Positions 1 through 8,213 of a DNA stretch of 64,000 nt are shown here, in pieces. Position 1 is the stretch's first letter; every line of letters starts with the position of its first letter. The translations under genes and the position numbers were made by a program. Origin of the DNA: Leptospira kemamanensis (GTDB lineage: Bacteria > Spirochaetota > Leptospiria > Leptospirales > Leptospiraceae); the NCBI RefSeq assembly GCF_004769665.1, contig NZ_RQGG01000050.1:62001-126000 (forward strand). Direction: 5' to 3'. A model generated the notes under the pieces. It was not told where the DNA came from. It did no database searches and saw nothing but the letters and a program-made list of their open reading frames with translations.

Positions 1-93
1 TAAAGACTCAATGAATTGTTTGTTAGACTCCATCTTATCTAAAATGGTTTTTTCTTTTTCGATTAGATTGTCTGAATGAAATTCTGGAAACAT
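1..93 (-). CDS. N-terminal fragment of an unidentified protein
   Basis: The first 31 codons of a minus-strand gene that runs out of the window. The ATG at 93 follows an AGAGGTG ribosome binding site with normal spacing, and the frame stays open to base 1. The visible peptide is hydrophilic and probably helical (starts MFPEFHSDNLIEKEK) with no signal peptide, so the protein is probably cytoplasmic. It is divergent from the DCC protein gene, 67 bases away. I do not recognise the family. Confidence 0.5.
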   Translation of the reverse strand, partial: MFPEFHSDNLIEKEKTILDKMESNKQFIESL

Positions 94-160
94 CGGCACC
101 TCTTGGAAATTAGACTCGATTTCGAATCCTTAGAGGCCATATTGGAGTTACGAGGAAAGT

Positions 161-565
161 ATGCCACTGGAAAAAAGGAAAATTGTCTTCTTCGACGGGG
201 TTTGTCATCTCTGTATGGGATCGGTTCAGTTTCTACTGAAACACAACAAAAAAGAATCCCTTTTGTTTTCAAACATTGGTTCCAAAACATACTTTGAACT
301 TTTCCCCGAGGCCACGGAAAAACAACTCCCAGATAGTATCCTCTATTGGAACGAGAGAAATCTATTGGTTGAATCCGATGCCATCCTTGGGATCACAAAA
401 GAGCTTCGTTTTCCATGGAATTTAGGTGTTGTGTTTTGGATTGTGCCGAGAGGAATTCGGAACTTGGTGTACCGCTTCATTGCCAAACATCGTTACCAAT
501 GGTTTGGCAAAGCAGAAAGTTGTATGATGCCTTCCCCCGAGTTGAAACGTCGATTTTTGGACTAA
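161..565 (+). CDS. DCC-family thiol-disulfide oxidoreductase-like protein (DUF393)
   Basis: A 134-residue protein of the DCC/DUF393 family, named for the motif DxxC near the N-terminus. Here it is D12-G-V-C15-H-L-C18, giving a possible CxxC redox pair. The middle 'DAILGI' region and the hydrophobic stretch around residues 85-105 are typical of the family. Members are predicted thioredoxin-like proteins, but their substrates are largely unknown. The length is normal. The ATG at 161 has a GAGGA binding site just upstream. Its stop overlaps the convergent GT39 gene by 4 bases. The family call is firm; the redox activity is inferred from the motif. Confidence 0.85.
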   Translation: MPLEKRKIVFFDGVCHLCMGSVQFLLKHNKKESLLFSNIGSKTYFELFPEATEKQLPDSILYWNERNLLVESDAILGITKELRFPWNLGVVFWIVPRGIRNLVYRFIAKHRYQWFGKAESCMMPSPELKRRFLD

Positions 566-2025
566 GGCATTTTTTTGACTAACCTGAGTTTTAAGGATTT
601 GTTTCGGTCATAAACATAAATGGAGATGGGTTCTCCTATTGGTAATGTTTTCATCCCTAAGGCATCTAACATGATTTTATCTGAGTCAGTGAGAAGGATT
701 TTTCCTTGGATCAGAAATAATTGATCCATCTGGATTTCTTTGATAGGCCGATTCAGATAAAATGCAAAACTTGGGATTCCGAGTCCACCAAACGAGTATA
801 AGGTCTCATTTGGATCCAAACGATTCCCAATCGTATCAGCCAACAATTTTGTTTCCCTTCTCATTTCACTAAACTTTGGTATTAGAAAAAACCCAATGAT
901 ACAAAACATCAAAATGGCAGTGGTAAGATAAATTCTGTATAAATAAATTTGGTTGTGTTTTTTGGATAATTGTTCTGCAAGCAAAATGGATAAAATGGGA
1001 TAAGCAGAAAGAGGGTAAGATGGTAATTTACTCGAAAGAAATTCATAGAAGATCCAGGAAAAAATGAGTCCCACCATCAAGTAAGATCTAGGGGAGAGAG
1101 GTAACAAAATTCCATTTCGAAAAGATGAAAACACAGAATCCTTTATTTCTTTTGCATGTAAATGGGAGATAAGTCTCCAAAATATTTCTTTTAAAAAGGA
1201 AAGATAAACTCTTGTCCATGGAAATAAGGTGAGAACAAATAACACGAAGTAGGTGCCGGGGGGACCAGATTGGCCAAAGACGGGATTTGTGACCCTTCGT
1301 AAGATGTACCAATCGATCATCCATTGGATGAGAATTCCCCCATCCTTTTGCCAAGAAAGAGTTCCCCAAATCAAGATGGGTGATAGTGCCAAAGGCAAAC
1401 CAAACCAAGGATGGAGTTTCCAAAGGATTGGGCGTATTTTTGTGAAAAATAGTAATACAAAACAGGTCCCACCGAGAAAGATGAGAATGGGTGGCCCTTT
1501 CACGAGCACACCAAGACTCACACTCATCCAAAAGAGAAAGGCATAAACTGTTTTTTCTGTTCTAAGGAAATGGTGTAGGCTCACAAATCCGATCATTCCA
1601 AAAAAGACTAACAAAGAATCCACTAAGGCAATTTTCCCATTCAGTGGAAAGTATAAGGAAAAGGAAAGGATACTGAAGGCATATAAGGCAGTTCTACTAT
1701 TGAACATTACGGATGCTAGGTGGTATGTCAAAAGAGAAGTGCCGAGGATACAAAGGGCAGGAAAGAGTCGTAATACAAATTCGTTTGTTCCGAAAATCTG
1801 GAAGAATATCGAAGTGATCCAAAAATGGAGAGGTGGTTTTTTATGGGGTTCCGAGTAGGGGAATTCCATTTGTAAATAATCACCTGATGTTACCATGGTT
1901 TTCGCAAAACCTGCATAGGCCGCTTCGTCCTGGTCCACGAGGGGAGAGTGGTTCCCCCAAAACAAATACACGACGAGCACAAAAAGGAGAAGGAAAAACG
2001 TCCGTTTAGGAGTGAAAAATTGCAC
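562..2025 (-). CDS. GT39-type membrane glycosyltransferase (ArnT/PMT-like)
   Basis: A 487-residue polytopic membrane protein resembling dolichyl-phosphate-mannose/ArnT-type glycosyltransferases. These use lipid-linked sugars to modify proteins, lipid A or other acceptors on the periplasmic side. The N-terminal helix is followed by the conserved first-loop acidic motif DQDE (31-34) and a HKKPPLHFW segment (61-69) typical of the PMT_2 fold. About ten hydrophobic segments follow, with a short soluble tail from about residue 390. The start is a GTG at 2025 with AGGA nearby; no better ATG exists. The acceptor is unknown. It is convergent with the DCC gene and divergent from the PHP gene. Confidence 0.8.
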   Translation of the reverse strand: MQFFTPKRTFFLLLFVLVVYLFWGNHSPLVDQDEAAYAGFAKTMVTSGDYLQMEFPYSEPHKKPPLHFWITSIFFQIFGTNEFVLRLFPALCILGTSLLTYHLASVMFNSRTALYAFSILSFSLYFPLNGKIALVDSLLVFFGMIGFVSLHHFLRTEKTVYAFLFWMSVSLGVLVKGPPILIFLGGTCFVLLFFTKIRPILWKLHPWFGLPLALSPILIWGTLSWQKDGGILIQWMIDWYILRRVTNPVFGQSGPPGTYFVLFVLTLFPWTRVYLSFLKEIFWRLISHLHAKEIKDSVFSSFRNGILLPLSPRSYLMVGLIFSWIFYEFLSSKLPSYPLSAYPILSILLAEQLSKKHNQIYLYRIYLTTAILMFCIIGFFLIPKFSEMRRETKLLADTIGNRLDPNETLYSFGGLGIPSFAFYLNRPIKEIQMDQLFLIQGKILLTDSDKIMLDALGMKTLPIGEPISIYVYDRNKSLKLRLVKKMP

Positions 2026-2143
2026 AATCCTAGAAGGAAAACCCAGCCAGCCTTGTCAAAACCAAATTCTTCCGGAAGACTTTGTATTCATTTTGTAACA
2101 AAACTGGAATCAAATTGGAAAATAGATTTTGTAAACTTTTCCT

Positions 2144-3286
2144 ATGTTACTGCACATTCCAGGGCCGACCCTGGTCACAGAAGAGAAAGTCGTCAGGCCT
2201 TCCCTATGGAAGTACCGTTATCCTCTATTTGCCTTAGCACTTGTTGGAATCTTATTTGTATACCAACTAGCGGTAGTTATACTCCTTCGTAAACCAAAAC
2301 AAAACATCGAAAAACCATTCTCAGGGTCCAAAATTCTAAATCCCTACGAAACATGGAAAAACGAAAATGGCGAAAAAATATCACTCCATGCCCATTCGGA
2401 TGAAGTTTGGTTCACACCAGAACGTCATACCGTAAAAGAAATCATAAACGAATATAAAAAAGAAGGATTTGCCAATATCGCCATCACTGATTACGGCCAA
2501 ATCTCTGAAGCAGAAGACAAGTCTTACATTCGAGGAATGGAATGGGGACAAAATGTTAAAAAACGACATATCCTTGCGATTGGAATCCAAAAATCATTTT
2601 ATGATTATTTCCCGATTTATGCCTCCCGAGAAAATCTCAATTGGGTAATGGATCGTATGAAAAAGTTAGGTGGATATGTAATCCTCCCTCATCCGAAACT
2701 ATTTGATTCGTATTCCAAAGAAGAGATGTTATCTTTGGAAGGATTCCAAGCAGTAGAAGTGTATTCTCCATTTGGTGATGATACTAAAATCCTAGATTCA
2801 CTCTTAAGTTCTGGTAAAAATGTTCACTGTATGGCAAGTGATGACCTTCATTATTTTCCTGAAACCATCGTAAAACAATTTGATCAACCGTATTGGAAAG
2901 ACCTCATCCAAACTCTTGGCCAACAACGTGGTCGTAAGGGTGAAAGTTTTTTACGTTACATTGTTACCAAGTCTGGAGCAAAAGACCAAACATCCATTGT
3001 CCAAGCCTTACAGGAAGGATCGTTTTATTGTGTGAAAAAATTCTTCCAAGGAGCACTGGATCCAAAAGTTCCAGAGATCCAAGTGAATGCAAAAAACCAA
3101 ATCCAAGTGACTTCCAAAGAACGGTATTTGGAAATTCGTTTTATTGGCAGGCTCGGCGAGGTGTTACAAGTGAACCCTGATACAAATTCTGCGACGTATC
3201 AAATCTTAGAATCGGATCCCTATGTCCGAGTGGAACTGATCGCCCTGACGGGATCGATCCTTTCCAATGCAATAGTTCGGAACTAA
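2144..3286 (+). CDS. membrane-anchored PHP-domain protein
   Basis: A 380-residue protein with one transmembrane helix (about 26-48) and a PHP-type metal-dependent hydrolase domain. Metal-ligand motifs visible are HAH (82-84), TDY (115-117, usually TDH), LPHP with H183, E205 in VEVYS, and SDDLH (232-236). PHP enzymes are phosphoesterases that bind two or three metals. The anchor would place this domain outside the cytoplasm. The His-to-Tyr change in the TDH motif may reduce the metal set. The C-terminal third (about 290-380) looks like a beta-sandwich tail seen in some PHP proteins. No strong ribosome binding site precedes the only plausible ATG. The substrate is unknown. Confidence 0.75.
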   Translation: MLLHIPGPTLVTEEKVVRPSLWKYRYPLFALALVGILFVYQLAVVILLRKPKQNIEKPFSGSKILNPYETWKNENGEKISLHAHSDEVWFTPERHTVKEIINEYKKEGFANIAITDYGQISEAEDKSYIRGMEWGQNVKKRHILAIGIQKSFYDYFPIYASRENLNWVMDRMKKLGGYVILPHPKLFDSYSKEEMLSLEGFQAVEVYSPFGDDTKILDSLLSSGKNVHCMASDDLHYFPETIVKQFDQPYWKDLIQTLGQQRGRKGESFLRYIVTKSGAKDQTSIVQALQEGSFYCVKKFFQGALDPKVPEIQVNAKNQIQVTSKERYLEIRFIGRLGEVLQVNPDTNSATYQILESDPYVRVELIALTGSILSNAIVRN

Positions 3287-3310
3287 GGAAACGAACTGAT
3301 CCTTTCCAAT
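3256..3310. repeat. 13-base direct repeat at the end of the PHP gene
   Basis: GATCCTTTCCAAT occurs at 3256-3268, inside the last codons of the PHP gene, and again at 3298-3310, just after its stop codon. The 42-base offset suggests a small tandem duplication. The rest of the 137-base gap to the next gene (3287-3423) shows no hairpin followed by a T-run. Confidence 0.4.
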
Positions 3311-3423
3311 TGAGAAGGGGACGCATGCTAACTTTATTTTACCAAAGATAGATCGGAAAAGAATCATTTTGATCCAAAAGCCATCTATGTGATCAGGAAG
3401 GATTTAATTGGTAATTGGATTTC

Positions 3424-4647
3424 CTATTTAAAGTTTAAATTCTGATCCGCTCCATCAAAGACATCTAAGTAAGCTTTCGATGTGTCTTCATATTGTTTCA
3501 CTGGACCTAAAGCATTTTGATTTGTTATGAGATCATCTTTCGCAACAAAAGTGCGATTGAAGGCTTCATCCACAGACATAAAATCAGAACCACCAACCGT
3601 TGGGCTAGGATAGTCTGCTGGCACTTGGCTTGCGTCTAACTGGTCTGTTACATAGCCATTGATATTAAAAATTCCGTATGATAATTTGGCACTTGGTACA
3701 GATGAAACTAATAAATTGCAAATAGTCTCCGGTCTAGTTGCATTCATGGAGAATGAAGCTTTCGCTGTCGTTTGAAAAGGGGAATCAAATTTCTGCATAT
3801 AAGCTAAAGTATAATAGATATTATCGCTAGTGCCTGTACCTTGTCTTGCATTGCAAATGGTTTTGAGATTTTCTAAATTAGCTGAATTGGATGGATTGAT
3901 TTCTTTTAACTTTGTAAAACTGAGTCGAACGACACTTCTAAAACACAATTGCCTACCCGAATCCACTTCTGTTAACACCACTCGCCCATGTTTACTGATC
4001 CAAGAAGAATTTTCAGGACCATTGCGCCAGGTATACGTTTGAAATTTAGTTCCATAAACCGATTCATTTCCTGTATAACTTTCTGTGATCACATCTCCCA
4101 CATTGGCAAATTGAGGGTTCCCAAAATCGACTAACCGGTAGTAGATGAGGGCTCCGTCATTGCCAAGAGTGGTATTGGGATCATCAAAAAACAACTGTAA
4201 GGAGGGTTGTGAGGCACCTGTTTTTTTGATCTCAAAAAAATGATTAAAATCCTTGGTATTTGCGTATGCAGTCGAGGAAACACCAGTTGTCGGTGTATTG
4301 ATTTTGATGGTGAGTGTGGAAGAACCAATTCCACTTAAATTTACATTCGTTAATACGTCTGTTCTCGCTTGCCCTGGGTTATTGAAGTAACCTGCGTTTT
4401 TTAAACCCAAAATCAAGTTGTCGATGATGCCTGAGTTTCCTCTCGCCCAAGTGGCGGACTGCCTCACAAACCCCCAGTTGTCTGCACTCGTTGCAGACCA
4501 AAGTTTTTCTGTGCCAATGCCTAGGTGGATGGCATCGGTGAAAATTTCCGAAAGAAGGGTTTCTTTGGATTTCCTTGTTTGTTTGTGGAAATCAGAGACC
4601 TGAAGGCTGACAGATAAAAATAGAACCAGTAAGATGAGTTTTTTCAT
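3424..4647 (-). CDS. exported hypothetical protein, 407 residues
   Basis: I do not recognise a family. The N-terminus is a short signal peptide (MKKLILLVLFLSVSLQVSD) without a clear lipobox Cys, so the protein is probably periplasmic or surface-exposed. The mature part is rich in Asn, Thr, Ser and Gly with alternating beta-like segments, and has few Cys. It starts 3 bases downstream of the small lipoprotein stop, with an AAGG ribosome binding site overlapping the intergenic bases, so the two genes are almost certainly co-transcribed. It is the last gene of the run beginning with the FecR protein. Confidence 0.6.
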   Translation of the reverse strand: MKKLILLVLFLSVSLQVSDFHKQTRKSKETLLSEIFTDAIHLGIGTEKLWSATSADNWGFVRQSATWARGNSGIIDNLILGLKNAGYFNNPGQARTDVLTNVNLSGIGSSTLTIKINTPTTGVSSTAYANTKDFNHFFEIKKTGASQPSLQLFFDDPNTTLGNDGALIYYRLVDFGNPQFANVGDVITESYTGNESVYGTKFQTYTWRNGPENSSWISKHGRVVLTEVDSGRQLCFRSVVRLSFTKLKEINPSNSANLENLKTICNARQGTGTSDNIYYTLAYMQKFDSPFQTTAKASFSMNATRPETICNLLVSSVPSAKLSYGIFNINGYVTDQLDASQVPADYPSPTVGGSDFMSVDEAFNRTFVAKDDLITNQNALGPVKQYEDTSKAYLDVFDGADQNLNFK

Positions 4648-4650
4648 ACC

Positions 4651-4854
4651 TTACTCCGCGATCCCTTTCGGGATACAAATGGTAAATCCAGACTTAGGTC
4701 CAGAACAACCAGCTGCTTGGTTGTAAGCCCATACAGAGAGAAGCAGTGCCGTCAGAGCATTTTCTTTTTTGTTGTCCTCTTTTTCAAAGAGAGAACAGGA
4801 GAGCAGGAAACTTATGGTGAGAACAGAGGTGAGGGAAACTAAGAATGATCTCAT
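4651..4854 (-). CDS. small lipoprotein, 67 residues
   Basis: A signal peptide ends in the lipobox-like LLSC with Cys20 as the lipidation site. The mature part is only about 47 residues, with an acidic/Lys stretch, a short hydrophobic segment and two further Cys (50 and 60) that could form a disulfide. It has no recognised family. It lies between the DUF4384 gene and the 407-residue exported protein in one minus-strand run. Its start codon and ribosome binding site sit in the 3' arm of a perfect 10-base inverted repeat, which suggests translational control. Confidence 0.65.
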   Translation of the reverse strand: MRSFLVSLTSVLTISFLLSCSLFEKEDNKKENALTALLLSVWAYNQAAGCSGPKSGFTICIPKGIAE

Positions 4855-4878
4855 ACCTTATATAACAAAAGGTATGAG
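4850..4878 (-). promoter_or_regulatory. inverted repeat covering the ribosome binding site and start codon
   Basis: CTCATACCTT (4850-4859) and AAGGTATGAG (4869-4878) are perfect 10-base complements separated by 9 bases. In the minus-strand message the 3' arm contains both the AAGG binding site and the ATG of the 67-residue lipoprotein. A folded stem would hide the start from ribosomes. No T-run follows in the minus direction, so it is unlikely to be a terminator for this operon. Confidence 0.5.
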
Positions 4879-4895
4879 AGGTTTTTGCAAGAAAA

Positions 4896-5813
4896 TTAGC
4901 GTGAAAGGATTTCGTACTCCCACTCGGTCACAAGGCTTTGTTCAATTGGTGAGGTGATGGTTGGTGGAGGTACTAGGGAACGTGCTAAGGTTTTTGTACC
5001 AGTCACAGCAGGTGGTAAGAGGTGGTAAAAGGAATCCTCTTTTTTCCCACGCAGTTGGAATTCTTTCCATTCTTCTCGGGTCACGAAGGCACGAATGCGA
5101 TCTTTAGAAGGTGTGGGAGAAGCGCGAAAGGAAATCCGTTTGTCTGGAATCGTCACTCGTTCCCCTTTTTTGACAAAGTTATCATTTTGAATTTGGTTTG
5201 GGAAAAGTAAAACTGGTTCCCCTTTTGGGTTTTCAGGAACCAGGACAACATATACGAAGTTGTCCTCGGTAGTTTCCAATTCAAAACGAATGGGTTCTCC
5301 TGCCACATAAGTGGATTTGAGAGAATTGATTTTCACTTGGGAAGATGTATTCGAACCGGTATGGGAAAGTGCGAGGTAGATATTCTTTTTGTCTAGGTAA
5401 CTTAGGAAATCAGAGACAAGGGTTTTTGCGAGAGTTTCCGGAAGAGCATTTCGATACTCCAATGTTTCGTGTAAAACATCCACAAAGGAAATGAGAGCTT
5501 GTCCATCTTCTGAAGAAACCAAAACCAATTTGTCCACTTGCGTTAACTTTTGTAAGTTGGCTTTCGTTTCTTCTGTGGCATCTCCTTTTTTGTCAAAGTC
5601 CCAAGAAGGTTTTTCTGATTCTGGAAAGGTAAAACTGATTTGGCCTCTGCCACTGGATTGGATTTGTTCTTTGATAAAATCTCGTAAAACTCGACTCTCT
5701 TCGGTGGAAGGATAGGCTTCGACGGCAATTTTATAGACTGGTGTCGTGCTAGTCCGATCCGCAGAAAAAACGGATAAGATGGCAACGGAGAAGATGACCA
5801 AAAAACGTTTCAT
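4896..5813 (-). CDS. exported DUF4384-domain protein
   Basis: A 305-residue protein with a signal peptide (about 1-18). From about residue 160 to 260 it has a DUF4384-type region: a 'YxxGExIxFxxxxxxxxYVxVxxxxxxGxxxxLFPN' pattern reading AGEPIRFELET, FVYVVLVPEN and VLLFPN. This domain often occurs in envelope proteins with uncharacterised roles. The N-terminal part (about 25-130) resembles a small alpha/beta domain. It begins 2 bases after the FecR-protein stop codon, so the two are coupled and may act together at the envelope. Confidence 0.7.
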   Translation of the reverse strand: MKRFLVIFSVAILSVFSADRTSTTPVYKIAVEAYPSTEESRVLRDFIKEQIQSSGRGQISFTFPESEKPSWDFDKKGDATEETKANLQKLTQVDKLVLVSSEDGQALISFVDVLHETLEYRNALPETLAKTLVSDFLSYLDKKNIYLALSHTGSNTSSQVKINSLKSTYVAGEPIRFELETTEDNFVYVVLVPENPKGEPVLLFPNQIQNDNFVKKGERVTIPDKRISFRASPTPSKDRIRAFVTREEWKEFQLRGKKEDSFYHLLPPAVTGTKTLARSLVPPPTITSPIEQSLVTEWEYEILSR

Positions 5814-5815
5814 GT

Positions 5816-6538
5816 TTAACCTTGGCCTTTGTAATCATTCATGATTTGATCGTTTTTTTCGTACTGTTCTTTGATGCGTTGGTAGTTTTCTTCTTTGATG
5901 GCTTTGAACTGTTCGAAGATATGCATTTTTTCTTTTACAAATTCATCTAAAATTTGTTTTTTCAATTGTTTGCCGGAAAGAACAACTTCTTCGTTTTCCG
6001 CAACCAATGTCTGTTTCCCTTTTTTGTCTGGGCTCACAGCGACTGTCCCTTCGTTTACGTAAACTCCCGTTTCCACATCTTTTAATTCCTCGTCTTCCCC
6101 ACCTTGGTTCGGAGTCGCCACTAGGAATTCTGTCCCTCTGACACCCGCCACGAAACTCGGGTTCACGACACTCAGTTGGGAATCACTTGGTCCACCGTTT
6201 GCTGGTTTGTGTGCTTTCACAAATAACTTGCCACCCACTAAATTGAGGGTAGTGGATTTTGTTTTGGGATTGAGGAGTTCATCGATTTTGAGAGAAGAAA
6301 ATTTCGAAAGTCGGATGGTTGCTTGTGTTGCCAATTGGATTTCGCAACTGCCATCTTCTGTTGTGATCGTGTCCCCTTTTTTTAGGACACTCCCTAGTCG
6401 TACCGTTTCTTTTTTATTTTTGAAGCGAGGGGCCGAGATGAAATTTTTCCCTTGGACAAAGCTGACAACACCTACTTCTTCAGCGGCGAGAGCAGTTGTG
6501 AAAAGGAATACAAAAAATAGTAAGGAATAACGGGTCAT
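5816..6538 (-). CDS. exported FecR-domain protein
   Basis: I place the start at the ATG at 6538, giving 240 residues, because a clear signal peptide (MTRYSLLFFVFLFTTALA) begins there. A longer frame would add 27 unlikely residues. A FecR-type beta domain follows (about 45-150), including GxxLxxGDxIxTxxxSxxxI (GSVLKKGDTITTEDGS) and FVAGVRGTEF (around 145-154). The C-terminal third is a charged helix. In Leptospira, FecR-domain proteins are envelope proteins of mostly unknown role rather than iron-signalling anti-sigma factors. It is the first gene of a four-gene minus-strand run ending near 3424. Confidence 0.75.
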   Translation of the reverse strand: MTRYSLLFFVFLFTTALAAEEVGVVSFVQGKNFISAPRFKNKKETVRLGSVLKKGDTITTEDGSCEIQLATQATIRLSKFSSLKIDELLNPKTKSTTLNLVGGKLFVKAHKPANGGPSDSQLSVVNPSFVAGVRGTEFLVATPNQGGEDEELKDVETGVYVNEGTVAVSPDKKGKQTLVAENEEVVLSGKQLKKQILDEFVKEKMHIFEQFKAIKEENYQRIKEQYEKNDQIMNDYKGQG

Positions 6539-6544
6539 GCCACT

Positions 6545-6572
6545 TTTATAATGGAAGAGTTCCCACTTACAA
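6545..6572 (-). promoter_or_regulatory. possible sigma-70 promoter for the FecR operon
   Basis: On the minus strand TTGTAA (6572-6567) and TATAAA (6550-6545) are separated by 16 bases. The -10 box ends only 6 bases before the ATG at 6538, so transcription from it would give a nearly leaderless message. On the plus strand the same bases include TATAAT (6547-6552), which could serve the divergent island, but I see no matching -35 box. Confidence 0.25.
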
Positions 6573-6659
6573 GTCAAAAAACAGAAAAAAAAATCAAAAA
6601 AATCCCTACAAATAAACATTCTGGAACCAATTTAAAAAAACCTTCACCTATCTAGTGAT

Positions 6660-8213
6660 ATGTGGCGATCTCTCAGGTTTTTGTTACTGTATGTAAGTTT
6701 TGGAATCATCTCCTTACGCGCGGAAGGACATTTGCTTTGGGAAGATTGTGTATGGATTGGAATGGAGCGAAATGTCCATTTAAAGTTGGAGAAAACCAAA
6801 ACGGAACTTTTCCCTATTTTACTCAAGGAAAAGTGGAAACAATACCTCCCCAAATTAGGAGTTCATTATTTTGGTATATTCTCTAGAAACAAAGAACAAA
6901 TCGACCAGGAATATCGTGATGTGCGCCTGCAAATCCAACAAATGATTTACGATGGTGGTGAAACAGAACGGGAAAAACAAAAAATTGAAATCAAACAGCT
7001 GATCCAAGCGGAAGAAAAAAAACTCATACGGGAAAAAGTTTTTAAATCAATTTCTCATTTTTATTTGAATGCCAACAAACGAATGTTTATCGATTTGATT
7101 TACCAACTCAGGAGGGAAAGGTATTTATTAGAAAAGGAGAAACGTAAAACAGAAGTAGCAGCGGGAATCATTGCAAGCAAAGAAGTGACAGTCGTTCCGT
7201 TTGGGGAAGCAGAATTTGAGTCCAAACGAATCCAAGCCAAATCACAACATCTACTCGCCAATTTAGAATTGAAACAATCCATGTTTTTAGACCCGGCAGA
7301 ATCTTTTTTATTAGAACCAGGTTTGATGGAAAGGATTCAGATCCATCCACCGAAGACGAGTACTATCGAATTGGATGAAAACCATCCGTTACGAAAAAAA
7401 AGTCGATTGCAATTGGAGTTAGTTTCTCTTGAAGAACAATCCTTAGAAAATGATTGGAAACCCAAGTTTTTGTTAGGTGGTTATGTAGGTCGCAATGGGA
7501 ACGCAGGTTTCCCTTTGCAAAATGAAATTTATGGGATTAGTATCGGTGTACAAGCGAATCTGGGAGGTTCTAGTGTTTCTTCAAGCTCCCAAAATGGAAT
7601 CCAATCGGAAGGTAATGGAATCCAACGTATTCCTGGATATGGACCACAACCTGTCGGCCCTGGGGAAAATTCGTTTCAAAGTGGTTCCATTGGACTTTTT
7701 GATGAAATCGGAAGAGAGAAAAAAAGATTCGATGCCAAACTGAATCAAGAACAGGCCCATTTAGAAAAAGAACAAACCGATCTCATTTTAAAAAACAATA
7801 CCAAGTCCACAGAAATCAAACTGTTTGATTCTTACCAAAAGTATATTTTGTATTTAGAATGTACGAAATCAGCCATCGTTCTATTAAAAAAGAAGAGATG
7901 GGAGAAAGGACTCCAACTCATATCTGAATTAGAGTATTTGAAATGGGAAGAAGAAGTGTTTCTTCCTTTTGAGATGGCCATCGAATCCTATTTTTCTTAT
8001 CTCGGATTAGCCATGGAGATGGCCTTGTATTTAGGAGAAGATCCCTTTTCCAATCGTTATTACCATGTGAAACAAGAGAAATCAAGGAGTGAGTTTCTTT
8101 TGATCTTACAAGATTGGAATCTTACTCACCCAATCGAAAAAAAACAAAGTTCGGAACCAAACTCATTGAAAACAAACCCTTCCCTATGGGAGGAAAGTGA
8201 TGAGAAACGGTAA
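6660..8213 (+). CDS. TolC-like outer-membrane export channel protein
   Basis: A 517-residue exported protein with a signal peptide (about 1-20) and the long amphipathic, Glu/Lys-rich helices of the TolC/outer-membrane efflux family (about 90-200 and 345-480). A Gly/Ser/Asn-rich stretch (about 280-340) could form the beta-barrel part. It is rather divergent; the family call rests on helix pattern, size and neighbours. TolC-type trimers form the outer-membrane exit duct for tripartite pumps and type I secretion. It is the first gene of a tightly packed run that also supplies the adaptor and RND subunits. The ATG at 6660 has only a weak ribosome binding site. Confidence 0.65.
   Translation: MWRSLRFLLLYVSFGIISLRAEGHLLWEDCVWIGMERNVHLKLEKTKTELFPILLKEKWKQYLPKLGVHYFGIFSRNKEQIDQEYRDVRLQIQQMIYDGGETEREKQKIEIKQLIQAEEKKLIREKVFKSISHFYLNANKRMFIDLIYQLRRERYLLEKEKRKTEVAAGIIASKEVTVVPFGEAEFESKRIQAKSQHLLANLELKQSMFLDPAESFLLEPGLMERIQIHPPKTSTIELDENHPLRKKSRLQLELVSLEEQSLENDWKPKFLLGGYVGRNGNAGFPLQNEIYGISIGVQANLGGSSVSSSSQNGIQSEGNGIQRIPGYGPQPVGPGENSFQSGSIGLFDEIGREKKRFDAKLNQEQAHLEKEQTDLILKNNTKSTEIKLFDSYQKYILYLECTKSAIVLLKKKRWEKGLQLISELEYLKWEEEVFLPFEMAIESYFSYLGLAMEMALYLGEDPFSNRYYHVKQEKSRSEFLLILQDWNLTHPIEKKQSSEPNSLKTNPSLWEESDEKR

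Noticed and set aside
1088..1531. 147-residue minus-strand frame inside the GT39 gene
   Set aside because: It is an alternative frame of the glycosyltransferase gene, with no protein family features.
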